Below, piece after piece: positions 52,762 to 60,875 of a stretch of 64,000 nt of DNA. The position numbers and the translations under genes are program-made. How positions within the stretch are numbered: position 1 is the stretch's first letter; each line of letters starts with the position of its first letter. The stretch comes from Ruegeria_C sp041537905. GTDB lineage: Bacteria > Pseudomonadota > Alphaproteobacteria > Rhodobacterales > Rhodobacteraceae. The notes under the pieces are model-generated. The model was not told where the DNA came from. It saw nothing but the letters and a program-made list of their open reading frames with translations, and ran no database searches. The DNA is taken from the NCBI RefSeq assembly GCF_041537905.1, contig NZ_JBGRUO010000005.1:124001-188000 (forward strand). Direction: 5' to 3'.

Positions 52762-53748
52762 CTAGGCGGCCAATGAGGGGCCGGGATGGGATGCGAGGAA
52801 ATCCTCTAGCTGAGCGGTGGTGGGCATGGCAGGGGCGCAGCCGGGTTGCGACACCACGATCGAGGCGCAGGCAGAGCCGCGCAGTACCGCGTCGCGCAAG
52901 GAATACCCTGCCGCGACGGACGACAGTAGCCCGGCCATGAAACTATCGCCCGCCCCGTTGGGCTTGACAGCGGTGACGGGATAAATGCCAGTTCGGATTT
53001 CTTCGTCATCAGAAAATGTTACGGCACCTTCTTCACCCATTTTGTAGATGACGATCCGGCCCGGCTTTGCCGCCAGCTCTCGGGCTTTGTCGAGACCCTT
53101 TTCGATGCCGCCGGCCATGAAGCCGAACTCTTCGTCATTGCCGACAATCAGGTCGCTTTCCTCGCCCGCGCGTGACAGAACCTCGGCGGCCACGTCAGGT
53201 GAAGGCCAGCTATAGGGGCGGTAGTCGATGTCAAAGATCACCGGCAGCCCGGCGGCGCGGGCGTTCTCAAACGCCCGAAAGGTGGCCCCGCGCGAGGGTT
53301 CGGCGGCAAAGACTGTACCAGCCGTGATCAGCGCGCTGAAGGCGCTGTACTCCACCGCGTCCATATCCGCCTCGGTCACCTGAAAATCCGCCGCTCCGTT
53401 GCGATAGATGACGTTCTGGAAGTCGTCTATACAGCTTTCATAGACTGCCAGCGAGGTCCGCGCCTCTCCGCCCACCGGGCGGACATAGCGCGCATCGACG
53501 CCGTAGTGCTGCAACCGGTTCACACAGAACCGCCCCACCGCATCATCGGAGACGGACGTCACCAGCGCTGCCTGCGACCCCAACTTGACCAACCCGGCGC
53601 AGATATTGGCCGATGAGCCGCCCAGATCGGCGCGAAAACTCTCTGCGTGCTCGCTCTTGGTGCCGACGGGATCGGCGAACATGTCCATGCCCGCGCGTCC
53701 AAATACAGCAAAGCGGTTGCCCTTGATGCCCTCCAGCAGATTGCTCAT
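52762..53748 (-). CDS. iolC: 5-dehydro-2-deoxygluconokinase
   Basis: 328-residue PfkB-family sugar kinase. The N-terminal motif is FGRAGMDMFADPVG, the substrate region LGGSSANICAGLVKLG, and the C-terminal catalytic motif PNGAGDSFMAGLLSS. It phosphorylates 2-deoxy-5-keto-gluconate. The ATG at 53748 overlaps the iolD stop (ATGATGA); the ATG at 53751 is an alternative and the longer open frame is inside iolD. Confidence 0.9.
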   Translation of the reverse strand: MSNLLEGIKGNRFAVFGRAGMDMFADPVGTKSEHAESFRADLGGSSANICAGLVKLGSQAALVTSVSDDAVGRFCVNRLQHYGVDARYVRPVGGEARTSLAVYESCIDDFQNVIYRNGAADFQVTEADMDAVEYSAFSALITAGTVFAAEPSRGATFRAFENARAAGLPVIFDIDYRPYSWPSPDVAAEVLSRAGEESDLIVGNDEEFGFMAGGIEKGLDKARELAAKPGRIVIYKMGEEGAVTFSDDEEIRTGIYPVTAVKPNGAGDSFMAGLLSSVAAGYSLRDAVLRGSACASIVVSQPGCAPAMPTTAQLEDFLASHPGPSLAA

Positions 53749-55613
53749 CATACGCCCCGACGCTGTTTGGACCGGCTGCTTTCCCAATCCACGTGGGCTT
53801 CGCGCACCTTGTCGCTGTCGGTAACATGGGGCGTGCCGACCTCCCACCAGGCATGGCCCTGCGCAGTCCATCCGTCATAGGCGTCGACCTTCATGCAGAT
53901 CACATGGGTCTTGTCGCTGGCCTTGGCGCGTTTGAACGCCTCGCCCAGTTCGGCAGGGTTTTCGACAGTTTCCGCTATGGCCCCCATTGCGGCCGCATGT
54001 GCCTCGAAATCGACGCCGAAGGGCTCCGGGACCGTCGGGCAATCGGCGATCAGATTGTTGAAGCTTTCATTACCGGTGTTGTTCTGTAGCTTGTTGATCA
54101 CCGCGAACCCGCCATTGTCGAGCACCAGAATAATCAGCTTCTTGCGGCTGAGGACCGAGGAATAGATGTCGGAATTCATCATCATGTAAGATCCGTCGCC
54201 GATGAAGACGATCGTATCCTGATCCGGTTCGGTTTCCGATTGTGCGATCCGCGCGCCCCAGGCACCGGAAATCTCATAGCCCATGCAGGAGAAGCCGAAC
54301 TCTACATCCACCGTGCCGATATCCAGCGTGCGCCAATTGGCGGTGACCTCGGCAGGCAACCCGCCAGCAGCGGCGACCACCCGGTCGCGGGAGTCGCACA
54401 ATTCGTTAACCACGCCAATGGCTTGCGCGTAGGAGTTCGGGCGATTTCCGTGGGCCACATTCTCGGCCACATAGGCGTCCCACGTCTTGCGCTCGCCTTG
54501 AGCGAAACCGGTCCAGCTTTGCGCCGCTTTGTAGCCCGCCATGGCATCGGCCAGCGCGTCCAGCGACCGTTTGGCGTCGCCCACCACAGGCAGCGACATA
54601 TGCTTGCCCGCATCGTGGCGCGCCGCGTTGACCGAGATGAAACGGGCATCCTTGGCAAAGGCCGTCCATGAGCCGGTTGTGAAATCCTGCAGCCGCGTGC
54701 CAACCGCCAGAATGACGTCGGCTGCTTCGGCCACTGCATTGGCGCTGTCTGATCCGGTCACGCCGATTGGGCCAATATTCAGCGGATGGCCGTCCAGCAT
54801 GTTGGCGCGGCCCGCGATGGTCTCAACGACCGGGATTTGGTGTGCTTCGGCAAAGGATGTCAGCTCTGCCACCGCCCTGGAATACTGCACCCCGCCGCCC
54901 GCGATGATCATCGGGCGTTCGGCGGTTTTCAGCAGTTGGACCGCGGCGGCAACTTCCGCCTCATCCGGGGCCTGACGGCGGATATGGTGGACTTTCTTCT
55001 CGAAGAACACCGTCGGATAGTCATAAGTCCAGCCCTGCACATCCTGGGGCAGGCCCAGAAAAGCGGGGCCACAATCGGCAGGGTCCATCATGGTGGCAAT
55101 CGCTGCGGGCAGCGACTGGATCACCTGCGCGGGATGGGTGATCCTGTCCCAATAGCGGCTAACAGCCTTGAAGGCGTCATTCACACCCAGCGCCGGGTTC
55201 CCGAAATGCTCCAGCTGTTGCAGCACCGGGTCGGGCAGCCGGGTCAGGAACGTGTCGCCACACAGCATCAGCATCGGCAGCCGATTGGCGTGAGCGAGCG
55301 CGGCAGAGGTCAGCAGGTTGGTTGTGCCCGGCCCGGCAGAGGCAGTGCAGAACATGAAGCGCTGGCGCAGCCATTGTTTGGCATAGCCCGCAGCGGCAAA
55401 CCCCATGCTCTGTTCGTTTTGGCCGCGATAGAGCGGCAGTTCGTCCTGAACCCCATGCAGCGCCTCGCCCAGACAGGTCACATTACCATGGCCGAAGATG
55501 CCAAAGCCGCCGCCGCATAAACGGTATTCCTGCCCGTCGATTTCGATGAACTGGTTGGTCAGCCAGCGGATAATGGCCTGAGCGGTCGTCAGGCGGATCG
55601 TATCGTCGCTCAT
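53748..55613 (-). CDS. iolD: 3D-(3,5/4)-trihydroxycyclohexane-1,2-dione hydrolase
   Basis: 621-residue thiamine-diphosphate enzyme that opens the cyclohexane ring of the IolE product to give 5-deoxyglucuronate. The N-terminal PYR domain has GNVTCLGEAL and YRGQNEQSMGFAAAGYAKQ; the C-terminal ThDP-binding motif is FIGDGSYMMMNSDIYSSV. The length is normal. It is first in the minus-strand iol operon, divergent from the dehydrogenase gene across an 18-bp palindrome. Confidence 0.93.
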   Translation of the reverse strand: MSDDTIRLTTAQAIIRWLTNQFIEIDGQEYRLCGGGFGIFGHGNVTCLGEALHGVQDELPLYRGQNEQSMGFAAAGYAKQWLRQRFMFCTASAGPGTTNLLTSAALAHANRLPMLMLCGDTFLTRLPDPVLQQLEHFGNPALGVNDAFKAVSRYWDRITHPAQVIQSLPAAIATMMDPADCGPAFLGLPQDVQGWTYDYPTVFFEKKVHHIRRQAPDEAEVAAAVQLLKTAERPMIIAGGGVQYSRAVAELTSFAEAHQIPVVETIAGRANMLDGHPLNIGPIGVTGSDSANAVAEAADVILAVGTRLQDFTTGSWTAFAKDARFISVNAARHDAGKHMSLPVVGDAKRSLDALADAMAGYKAAQSWTGFAQGERKTWDAYVAENVAHGNRPNSYAQAIGVVNELCDSRDRVVAAAGGLPAEVTANWRTLDIGTVDVEFGFSCMGYEISGAWGARIAQSETEPDQDTIVFIGDGSYMMMNSDIYSSVLSRKKLIILVLDNGGFAVINKLQNNTGNESFNNLIADCPTVPEPFGVDFEAHAAAMGAIAETVENPAELGEAFKRAKASDKTHVICMKVDAYDGWTAQGHAWWEVGTPHVTDSDKVREAHVDWESSRSKQRRGV

Positions 55614-55693
55614 CTGTTGGTTCCCTCAATCGATGCGGGCGCAGCAAGTGGATCGAAAGCCACTTGCGCAGGATCGATTCCGAGGATACTAAT

Positions 55694-55711
55694 TTTGCAA
55701 CCGGTTGCAAA
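55694..55711. promoter_or_regulatory. perfect 18-bp palindrome in the divergent iol promoter region
   Basis: TTTGCAACCGGTTGCAAA is a perfect palindrome lying 80 bases from the iolD start and 28 bases from the dehydrogenase start. With its central CCGG and TTGCAA arms it looks like a LacI/GalR-type operator for both divergent transcripts. Known alphaproteobacterial IolR is RpiR-type with a different site, so the regulator may be of another family; none is encoded nearby. Confidence 0.55.
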
Positions 55712-55739
55712 CTGTATTTGCGCAAAGGTGAGAACGATC

Positions 55740-56843
55740 ATGGCAGAAATTGGGATCGGCATCGTTGGCGGCGGCTATATGGGCAAGGCGCATTCGGTTG
55801 CCATGGCCGCCGTTGGGACGGTGTTTGAGACGCGTCTGCGACCCCGGCTTGAGATGATCTGCGCCAGCAGCCCCGACTCTGCCGAACGCTATCGCCGCGC
55901 GTTCGGATTTGCACGGGCCACGCATGACTGGCGCATTCTGGTCGAGGACCCGCAGGTCGATGCAATCATCATCGCCACGCCTCAGGCCCTGCATCGCGAG
56001 ATTGCCGAGGCCGCCTTTGCCGTTGGTAAGCCGGTGATGTGCGAAAAGCCAATGGGCACGTCGGTGGCCGAAGCGCAGGCGATGGTGGACGCTGCCGAGG
56101 CTAGCGGACAGGCCAATATGGTGGCCTATAACTACATCCGTACCCCGGCCAGCCAGTTCGCACGCAAACTGATTGCGGATGGCGAGATCGGCGATGTCAC
56201 TTGGTTTCGTGCCGAACATACCGAGGATTTCTATGCCGACCCGCTAGCCCCTGCCACATGGCGGGCCGAAGGCCGCGCCAACGGCAATATGGGCGATCTT
56301 GCCCCGCATATCCTGAATGCGGCGCTGGCGCTGATCGGCCCGGTCCGCTCGGTCATGGCGGATATCGAAACGGTGCATTCCGAGCGCCCCGGCGGGACCG
56401 TGACCAATGACGATCACGCGCAGATCATGTGCCGGTTCGAAAACGGGGTGATGGGACATCTCTATATCAGCCGCGTCGCCACGGGTCGCAAGATGGGCTA
56501 TGCCTATGAAATCTTTGGCACCAAAGGCTCGATCCGCTTCGATCAGGAGGATCAGAACGCGATCTGGCTCTACCGCGCCGAAGGGCCCGAGGCCGAGCGC
56601 GGTTTCCGCAAGATCCTGACCGGTCCCGCGCATCCCGATTACCTGCCCTTTTGTCAGGGGCCGGGTCACGGTACCGGCTACCAGGACCAGATCATCATCG
56701 AGGCGCATGATTTCCTGAAGGCGATCGACACCGGCCAACCGGTCTTTCCCACCTTCCGGGACGGTCTGGCGGTGAACCATGTCATCGAAGCGACCTGGGC
56801 CTCGTCAGAGACGCGGTCCTGGCAAGACGTTGCAACGCTCTGA
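55740..56843 (+). CDS. Gfo/Idh/MocA-family oxidoreductase (inositol-type dehydrogenase)
   Basis: 367-residue NAD(P)-dependent dehydrogenase. Rossmann motif GIVGGGYMGKAH at the N-terminus, CEKPMGTS with the catalytic EKP lysine, then the C-terminal alpha/beta domain with LAPHILNAAL. It is the first plus-strand gene of the iol locus and is likely to oxidise an inositol isomer or a keto-derivative; it may be IolG or IolW/X-like. The ATG at 55740 gives the normal N-terminus; the reading frame upstream crosses the operator. Confidence 0.85.
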   Translation: MAEIGIGIVGGGYMGKAHSVAMAAVGTVFETRLRPRLEMICASSPDSAERYRRAFGFARATHDWRILVEDPQVDAIIIATPQALHREIAEAAFAVGKPVMCEKPMGTSVAEAQAMVDAAEASGQANMVAYNYIRTPASQFARKLIADGEIGDVTWFRAEHTEDFYADPLAPATWRAEGRANGNMGDLAPHILNAALALIGPVRSVMADIETVHSERPGGTVTNDDHAQIMCRFENGVMGHLYISRVATGRKMGYAYEIFGTKGSIRFDQEDQNAIWLYRAEGPEAERGFRKILTGPAHPDYLPFCQGPGHGTGYQDQIIIEAHDFLKAIDTGQPVFPTFRDGLAVNHVIEATWASSETRSWQDVATL

Positions 56844-56862
56844 GCATCCGAAAGGCACCAAT

Positions 56863-57756
56863 ATGAGCATAAGAATTGGCAATGCACCCTGTTCCTGGGG
56901 CGTCGAATTTGCGGATGATCCGCGCAATCCCCACTGGCGCACCGTCCTGAAGGAATGTGCCGAAGCCGGATACAAGGGCATCGAATTGGGGCCCGTTGGC
57001 TTCATGCCCGAAGACCCGGCGCAACTGGCCGATGCGCTGGCCGAACATGATCTGGAGCTGATCGGCGGCGTTGTCTTCCGCCCCTACCACGATCCGGCGC
57101 AGTGGGAGGATGTGCTGGATGGCACTTACCGCACCTGCAAGGCGTTGGTGGCCCATGGCGCACAGCATTTGGTGCTGATCGATTCGATTTCGGAACGCCG
57201 CGCGCCGACCGCCGGTCGGGCGCATGAGGCCGAGCAGATGGACGCGGCCGAATGGGTTGCCTATCGCGACCGGATCGCGGAAACAGCGCGGATTGGAGCC
57301 GAAGAATACGGTTTGACCGTGGGCATTCATGCCCATGCAGGCGGGTTCATGGATTTCGAGCCGGAACTGGAACGGCTGCTGAACGAGGTGGACGAGAAGA
57401 TCCTGAAGATCTGCTTCGACACCGGCCATCATTCTTATGCGGGCTTTGACCCCGTGGCCTTCATGAAGCGCAATGTGGATCGTATTTCTTACATGCATTT
57501 CAAAGATATCCACCCGGAAGTTAAAGCGGATGTGATCGACAAACGCACCGGTTTCTACGATGCGTGCGGCCAGGGTATCTTTTGCAATCTGGGAGAAGGC
57601 GACGTGGATTTCGCCGCCGTGCGTCAGGTGCTTCTGGATGCGGGCTTCACCGGCTGGTGCACGGTCGAGCAGGATTGCGATCCGACCATGGATATCCGCC
57701 CGACCGACGATGCGCGCGCCAATCGCGAGCATCTTGAATCCATTGGCTTCAACTGA
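56863..57756 (+). CDS. iolE: myo-inosose-2 dehydratase
   Basis: 297-residue TIM-barrel protein of the IolE/xylose-isomerase-like family. It begins MSIRIGNAPCSWGVEFADDPRNP, a hallmark of IolE, with metal ligands expected in GIHAHAGGF, CFDTGHHSYAG and YMHFKDIHP and in the late VEQDCDPT segment. It dehydrates 2-keto-myo-inositol to the diketone used by IolD. It lies 19 bases after the first dehydrogenase. Confidence 0.92.
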   Translation: MSIRIGNAPCSWGVEFADDPRNPHWRTVLKECAEAGYKGIELGPVGFMPEDPAQLADALAEHDLELIGGVVFRPYHDPAQWEDVLDGTYRTCKALVAHGAQHLVLIDSISERRAPTAGRAHEAEQMDAAEWVAYRDRIAETARIGAEEYGLTVGIHAHAGGFMDFEPELERLLNEVDEKILKICFDTGHHSYAGFDPVAFMKRNVDRISYMHFKDIHPEVKADVIDKRTGFYDACGQGIFCNLGEGDVDFAAVRQVLLDAGFTGWCTVEQDCDPTMDIRPTDDARANREHLESIGFN

Positions 57757-57767
57757 GGATCACGCAG

Positions 57768-58925
57768 ATGGCAAAACTGCGATGGGGCATGATCGGCGGC
57801 GGTGAAGGCAGCCAGATCGGCCCGGCCCACCGCCTTGGCGCGGGGCTGGACGGGGCGTTCGACTTCGCTGCTGGCGCACTAGATCACCGGCCCGATGAAG
57901 GCCGCGCCTATGGCCAGCGCCTTGGTTTGGCTACCGACCGCGCCTATGGCGACTGGAGAGAGATGCTCGAAGGTGAGAAAGACCGCGACGACCGGATCGA
58001 TCTGGTGACCGTGGCGACGCCCAACTCGACCCATTACGAGATCACCAAGGCCTTTCTGGAAGCCGGGTTCAACGTGCTCTGCGAAAAACCGATGACCATG
58101 ACGGTTGAGGAAGGCGAGGATATCGTGCGCACCGCAGAGCGTACCGGCACGATCTGCGCGGTGAATTACGGCTACTCCGGCTATTCGTTGGTGCGCCACA
58201 TGAAGGCGATGATCGCGCGCGGAGACTTGGGTAAGGTGCGGCTGGTCAAGGCCGAGTTCGCCCACGGCCACCACGCCGACGCCGAAGATGCCGACAATCC
58301 GCGCGTGCGCTGGCGCTATGACCCGGCGCAGGCCGGTGTTTCTGCGCAATTCGCCGATTGCGGCATTCATGCGCTGCATATGGCCAGTTTTGTGACCGGA
58401 CAGGAGGTGCATAAGCTCTCCGCCGATACCGTGTCCTGCATCGCCTCGCGTGAGTTGGAAGATGATGCGATGGTCAATTTCCGCATGGGCGGGGGCGCGG
58501 TCGGGCGGCTCTGGACCTCATCGGTGGCCATTGGTCGCCAGCATGGGCTGACGCTGCAGGTCTTTGGCGAGACCGGCGGGCTGCGCTGGTCGCAGGAACA
58601 TCCCAACCAGCTTTATTACATGCCGCTGAACGGACGGTTGCAGACCATCGAGCGGGGCGAGGCCAACCTGTCACCCGAGGCCGATCGCACCACCCGCGTC
58701 ACCATCGGCCATGCCGAAGGAATGCCGCTGGCCTTCGCCAATATTTACAGCGATCTGGCCGAAGCGATCCGCGCCCGAAAGGAAGGCCGCGCCATGGACC
58801 CGGCAGCAGATCACTATCCGCGTGCATCGGACGGGTTGCGGTCGATGGCGGCGGTGTTTGCGGTGGCTGAGTCGGGTAGCAAGGACGGCGCCTGGGTCGA
58901 TGCCCGCCCGCCAATGTATCGCTGA
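57768..58925 (+). CDS. Gfo/Idh/MocA-family oxidoreductase (second copy)
   Basis: 385-residue dehydrogenase with GMIGGGEGSQIGPAHRLG, CEKPMTMT and FADCGIHALHMASFVTG. The insertion after the Rossmann start (GEGSQIG) and the length fit the subgroup often called scyllo-inositol dehydrogenase or the YrbE-like group. It lies 11 bases after iolE and ends the plus-strand iol transcript. Having two divergent Gfo/Idh enzymes suggests use of more than one inositol stereoisomer. Confidence 0.83.
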   Translation: MAKLRWGMIGGGEGSQIGPAHRLGAGLDGAFDFAAGALDHRPDEGRAYGQRLGLATDRAYGDWREMLEGEKDRDDRIDLVTVATPNSTHYEITKAFLEAGFNVLCEKPMTMTVEEGEDIVRTAERTGTICAVNYGYSGYSLVRHMKAMIARGDLGKVRLVKAEFAHGHHADAEDADNPRVRWRYDPAQAGVSAQFADCGIHALHMASFVTGQEVHKLSADTVSCIASRELEDDAMVNFRMGGGAVGRLWTSSVAIGRQHGLTLQVFGETGGLRWSQEHPNQLYYMPLNGRLQTIERGEANLSPEADRTTRVTIGHAEGMPLAFANIYSDLAEAIRARKEGRAMDPAADHYPRASDGLRSMAAVFAVAESGSKDGAWVDARPPMYR

Positions 58926-58931
58926 TACCTG

Positions 58932-58950
58932 AGGGGGCGGGTCGCCCCCT
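58932..58950. terminator. GC-rich hairpin between convergent genes
   Basis: AGGGGGCG-GGT-CGCCCCCT is a perfect 8-bp stem with a 3-base loop, placed between the stop of the iol-locus dehydrogenase and the stop of the caspase-like gene. It fits a bidirectional terminator, though it is followed by only a few T residues. Confidence 0.6.
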
Positions 58951-60857
58951 TACAGCACCTCTGGAACAAAGCCGCCATTGCGCCAGAGTTCCAGCGCATT
59001 CTCGAACCCTGGACCGGACAGGCCGTCGATGGTGCTATTGTAGTACCCAGCCTGTTGCAGGCGTTTCTGCACCTCCATCAGGGTATCGCGCGACCAGTTT
59101 GCAGCGCCGTCGGTCATCTGCGCGATGGCTGCCCCGTCATCTTCGGCTGCGCCACGCAACAGCATCTCGGCCGCAGCCGCTGGATCGCGCGGCAGGCCCC
59201 TGCCCTCGTCGAGCAGAATTGCAGCGGCCAGATAGCCCTGATGCTCGCCATCCCGCGCGGCTTTCCGGAAATAGGTCAGCGCATCTTCGGGTGAGCCGAC
59301 CAGCCCATCCTGCGCCAGCACGCCCAGATTGAACGTGGCCTTGGCCGACCCTTCGCGCGCGGCACGCTGCAGCAGGTCAATGGCGCGGGCATCATCCTTG
59401 GGGACGCTCGTGCCTTCGAACAGGGTCACGGCGAGATTGATCATCGCGTCCAGCGATCCGCCCTCGGCAGCCGCCTCGTTCAGGGAAACGGCGCGCGCCA
59501 CGTCCTGCGGGACGCCCATGCCGCTTTCATAAAGCTGTGCCAGGCTGACCATCGCCCGCAAATCTCCCCGCTCGGCGGCGCGCTGATAGAGCGTCACGGC
59601 GCGGTCCACATCGCCCGCAGCGATCGTCGCGCGCGCCAGCAGAGCCACATAATGTGGCAGATCGGGCGATTGGGCCGCCGCCGCGCCACAGGCCTGGATC
59701 GCCGTCATGGCATTCTGTTTGAGCCGCGAAAACGGCACCCCGGTCAGGCTGGCCGTGCTGTCGCGCGGATGAGTGGCCAGACGCTCGCACATACCACCTG
59801 GCGTCGTATCCTCGCGGCGCGGAATGGATTGCACCAAACGACGCGCCTGCTCGGCATGGGCTCCTTCGGGATATTGTTCCAGATAGAATTCCAGCAAGGG
59901 CCGCATCCGGCTGCGCTGCGCCAGTTTCCAAAGCCGCTCGGCCTCGGCATCGCGATCTTCGATGTTCAGCTTGCGGGTCAAGGTTTCGGAATTGTCCAGA
60001 AACGCCAATACGTCGCTGGTATGAGAGCCCTGCGGATAACGATCCATATAAAGCTGCATCAACTGCGGGTCCTGCGCACTGGCGGCGACCTGCCACAGCA
60101 GGGTTTCCTCGGACGCGGTGACCGGGCTGTTATCGAAACGGAATTGACGGGTGAGCGAGGAATTGTCCCAAGGGATCTGCCGCCCGCCGGTGGCCGCAAT
60201 CACATCCTTGCGGACCGAGATCAGCAGGTCCGAGATATCCTGTCCGGGCGTGTAGATATGGCTGAGCAGCGCCTCGGTGAAGAAACTGTTCCGCCCGGTG
60301 CCGTCATAGGCCACGTTGTCGGGCTGGGTGGCATAGGCGAACATGAAGTCCGCCGCGCTGCCGATTCGCGCCAGACCACCCTCACCGGTGGTTTCCTCGA
60401 ACGGATTGTCGCGGCAGGCATCCAGGATGATCAGCTTCAGCCCGTCGGACCGTTCCATCCGGCTGACGATGTCGCCCATCGCGACGGTCTGTTCGGGAAT
60501 ATCGGCCCCCGATGTCATCTGCGCATCGACTGGCACAAGGTAGTTCTGCCCGCTGACCTGAAACCCATGCCCCGCATAAAAGAACAGCGACACGTCGGAA
60601 TCTGCCGCGGTCACCCCATAGGATTCGGCCAGCGTCAGCATTTCATCCCGAGTCAGGTCGGTGCCCAGAAATACCCGAAATCCCAGCCCCTCAAGCGCGA
60701 TTGCAAGATCCGAGGCGTCATTGACCGGGTTGTCCAGCCCGCCGACCGATTCGTAATCCGAGTTTCCGATGACGAGCGCCACGCGCTTTTCCGCAAGCGC
60801 TTGCGTAGCGCACAACAAAAACAGCCCTAAAGCCATGACCAAACGGATCAAACGCAC
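58950..60857 (-). CDS. caspase-like (C14) protease with Sel1 repeats
   Basis: 635 residues. A signal peptide (residues 1-22) is followed by a peptidase C14 domain (about 24-235) with the catalytic dyad H97 (FFYAGHGF) and C148 (ILDACRDNPF). A central helical region (about 250-400) leads to several Sel1/TPR-like repeats (about 415-580: LYQRAAERGDLRAMVSLAQLYESG, then two or three more copies), ending in a peptidoglycan-binding-like motif (VQKRLQQAGYYNSTIDGLSGPGFENAL). This is a secreted orthocaspase-type protein; bacterial members cleave after basic residues. It lies 18 bases downstream of the adhesin-like gene on the same strand, so the two are probably one operon. Confidence 0.85.
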   Translation of the reverse strand: MRLIRLVMALGLFLLCATQALAEKRVALVIGNSDYESVGGLDNPVNDASDLAIALEGLGFRVFLGTDLTRDEMLTLAESYGVTAADSDVSLFFYAGHGFQVSGQNYLVPVDAQMTSGADIPEQTVAMGDIVSRMERSDGLKLIILDACRDNPFEETTGEGGLARIGSAADFMFAYATQPDNVAYDGTGRNSFFTEALLSHIYTPGQDISDLLISVRKDVIAATGGRQIPWDNSSLTRQFRFDNSPVTASEETLLWQVAASAQDPQLMQLYMDRYPQGSHTSDVLAFLDNSETLTRKLNIEDRDAEAERLWKLAQRSRMRPLLEFYLEQYPEGAHAEQARRLVQSIPRREDTTPGGMCERLATHPRDSTASLTGVPFSRLKQNAMTAIQACGAAAAQSPDLPHYVALLARATIAAGDVDRAVTLYQRAAERGDLRAMVSLAQLYESGMGVPQDVARAVSLNEAAAEGGSLDAMINLAVTLFEGTSVPKDDARAIDLLQRAAREGSAKATFNLGVLAQDGLVGSPEDALTYFRKAARDGEHQGYLAAAILLDEGRGLPRDPAAAAEMLLRGAAEDDGAAIAQMTDGAANWSRDTLMEVQKRLQQAGYYNSTIDGLSGPGFENALELWRNGGFVPEVL

Positions 60858-60875
60858 TCTTTATTTTCCCAGTCG

